From positions 71,185 through 135,184 of the forward strand of contig JAUUPT010000002.1 in the NCBI GenBank assembly GCA_030843315.1: a stretch of DNA of 64,000 nt. Direction: 5' to 3'. Each line of letters begins with the position of its first letter. Position 1 is the stretch's first letter. The translations under genes were made by a program, and so were the position numbers. The notes beneath the pieces were generated by a model. It was not told the DNA's origin, did no database searches, and saw nothing but the letters and a program-made list of their open reading frames with translations. Source of the stretch: Bacteroidaceae bacterium. Its GTDB lineage: Bacteria > Bacteroidota > Bacteroidia > Bacteroidales > Bacteroidaceae. Of this stretch, positions 63,440-64,000 are shown in pieces.

Positions 63440-63895
63440 TTAATATTCATAATAAAAATAATCAGGAGTTCTTAATGTATCCCATAATTGAAATCCGCGA
63501 TTGGGACCACAAGAAATCACTATTTCAGGGATATTGTTTATCCGGTATGTAAAAGTTGTATCTATTACTTTCCTGCCAACATATAATACAGTATCCAATG
63601 ATGTTACACATATTTTGATTTTGGCACTATCCTTATTTTCTCTATTAAAACGGGCTACCTCCATTCCAAGGCAATCTTCAAAATGTTCTAAAGTAATTTC
63701 ATTGAACCTATTGATATAAGTGCCTTCAAAGAATAAACTGTCATTAACCCAACATTTTATATAGTCTTTCCCGCTACGATCGTAGTAAACAGTGTTTACG
63801 CGAATAGTAAATAAGGAATTTGAGGAGAGTGAGTTGTTCATACATCCTGCTAATAGCAGAAATAGACTCATGAAAGTAAATATACATCTTCTCAT
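63440..63895 (-). CDS. Small lipoprotein, likely immunity protein of the upstream Rhs toxin
   Basis: A 151-residue lipoprotein (signal ending SLFLLLAGC, Cys about 18) with a beta-rich body (FTIRVNTVYYDRSGKDYIKC, VIDTTFTYRINNIPEIVISC). No family is recognised. It starts 3 bp after the stop of the coding sequence that enters from the right edge, and it is followed by repeat R2. Position and size suggest a periplasmic or membrane-anchored immunity protein for that toxin. Confidence 0.6.
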   Translation of the reverse strand: MRRCIFTFMSLFLLLAGCMNNSLSSNSLFTIRVNTVYYDRSGKDYIKCWVNDSLFFEGTYINRFNEITLEHFEDCLGMEVARFNRENKDSAKIKICVTSLDTVLYVGRKVIDTTFTYRINNIPEIVISCGPNRGFQLWDTLRTPDYFYYEY

Positions 63896-63898
63896 TAT

Positions 63899-64000
63899 CT
63901 ACCTTTTTTTAAGTTCCTGCCTCCATTGAGGTATATGTTTATTCAGATTATTATTGATATAGTTATTTCTAATTGTTTTTATTTGAGAACGATTCAAGTG
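63899..64000 (-). CDS. C-terminal end of a protein running off the right edge, probably an Rhs toxin tip
   Basis: The frame is open from the window edge and ends at TAG (63899-63901); the 33 visible residues include LNRSQIKTIRNNYINN and LNKHIPQWRQELKKR. This basic, polar tail is the kind seen at the ends of polymorphic toxins. Nothing more specific can be said. It is immediately upstream of the small lipoprotein gene. Confidence 0.6.
   Translation of the reverse strand, partial: HLNRSQIKTIRNNYINNNLNKHIPQWRQELKKR

Overview
The window is a stretch of chromosome from a member of the Bacteroidota, almost certainly the genus Bacteroides. Three things point there: two SusC/SusD outer-membrane pairs, recurrent promoter elements of the Bacteroides type (TTTG about 19-21 bp before TAnnTTTG), and a division/cell-wall (dcw) cluster with gene order mraZ-rsmH-ftsL-ftsI-murE-mraY-murD-ftsW-murG-murC-ftsQ-ftsA-ftsZ-yqeY. 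I do not assign a species. I see no rRNA, insertion sequence, prophage or CRISPR array; there is one tRNA (Glu).

Layout. 1-3658: a SusD (cut by the left edge) and SusC pair on the minus strand. 3659-4771: a gene-poor interval with a 22-bp repeat array and a dead toxin-antitoxin remnant. 4772-10498: a TPR/HTH membrane regulator, rnhB, a CorA-type channel, gpmI and a DUF3109 protein. 10668-14214: gyrB, rpsT, tRNA-Glu and recO. 14273-18968: an accessory group with a lipoprotein, a C10 (SpeB-like) cysteine protease, a small DUF3244 secreted protein and a second TPR/HTH lipoprotein. 19369-36827: the dcw operon on the minus strand, with an S41-type protease inserted between mraY and murE, two REP-like palindrome pairs, and a likely MraZ operator upstream of mraZ. 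37395-49354: an ECF sigma factor, glycine-lipid genes glsA-glsB, dgt, dut, a TPR/DUF4292/EnvC-like envelope operon, an ArgE-like deacylase, a beta-barrel protein and an acyl-CoA ligase. 49915-60582: a polysaccharide utilisation locus (susC, susD, a GH9 enzyme, an HGSNAT-like DUF5009 membrane acetyltransferase, a GHL10-like lipoprotein, a CBM9-like protein). 60637-61752: prfB. 61782-64000: tandem Rhs toxin/immunity cassettes separated by a duplicated terminator repeat and running off the right edge.

How the parts work together. The dcw block encodes the cytoplasmic and membrane steps of meso-DAP peptidoglycan precursor synthesis plus septal synthesis (FtsI, FtsW, FtsL, FtsQ) and the FtsA/FtsZ ring. 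The PUL would bind, cut and import a glycan; the GH9 plus HGSNAT-like pairing makes a glucosamine-containing substrate one possibility. The divergent dgt/dut pair sanitises nucleotide pools. The Rhs cassettes are contact-dependent antagonism modules.

The most unusual signal is not a gene. Each of the four long co-directional gaps (3659-4771, 18969-19368, 36828-37394, 49355-49914) has the same layout: upstream gene, hairpin terminator, then an array of 3-8 degenerate units with a period of 21 or 22 bp, then the next gene. Unit sequence differs from locus to locus while the period and the position after a terminator are kept. I know of no name for this.
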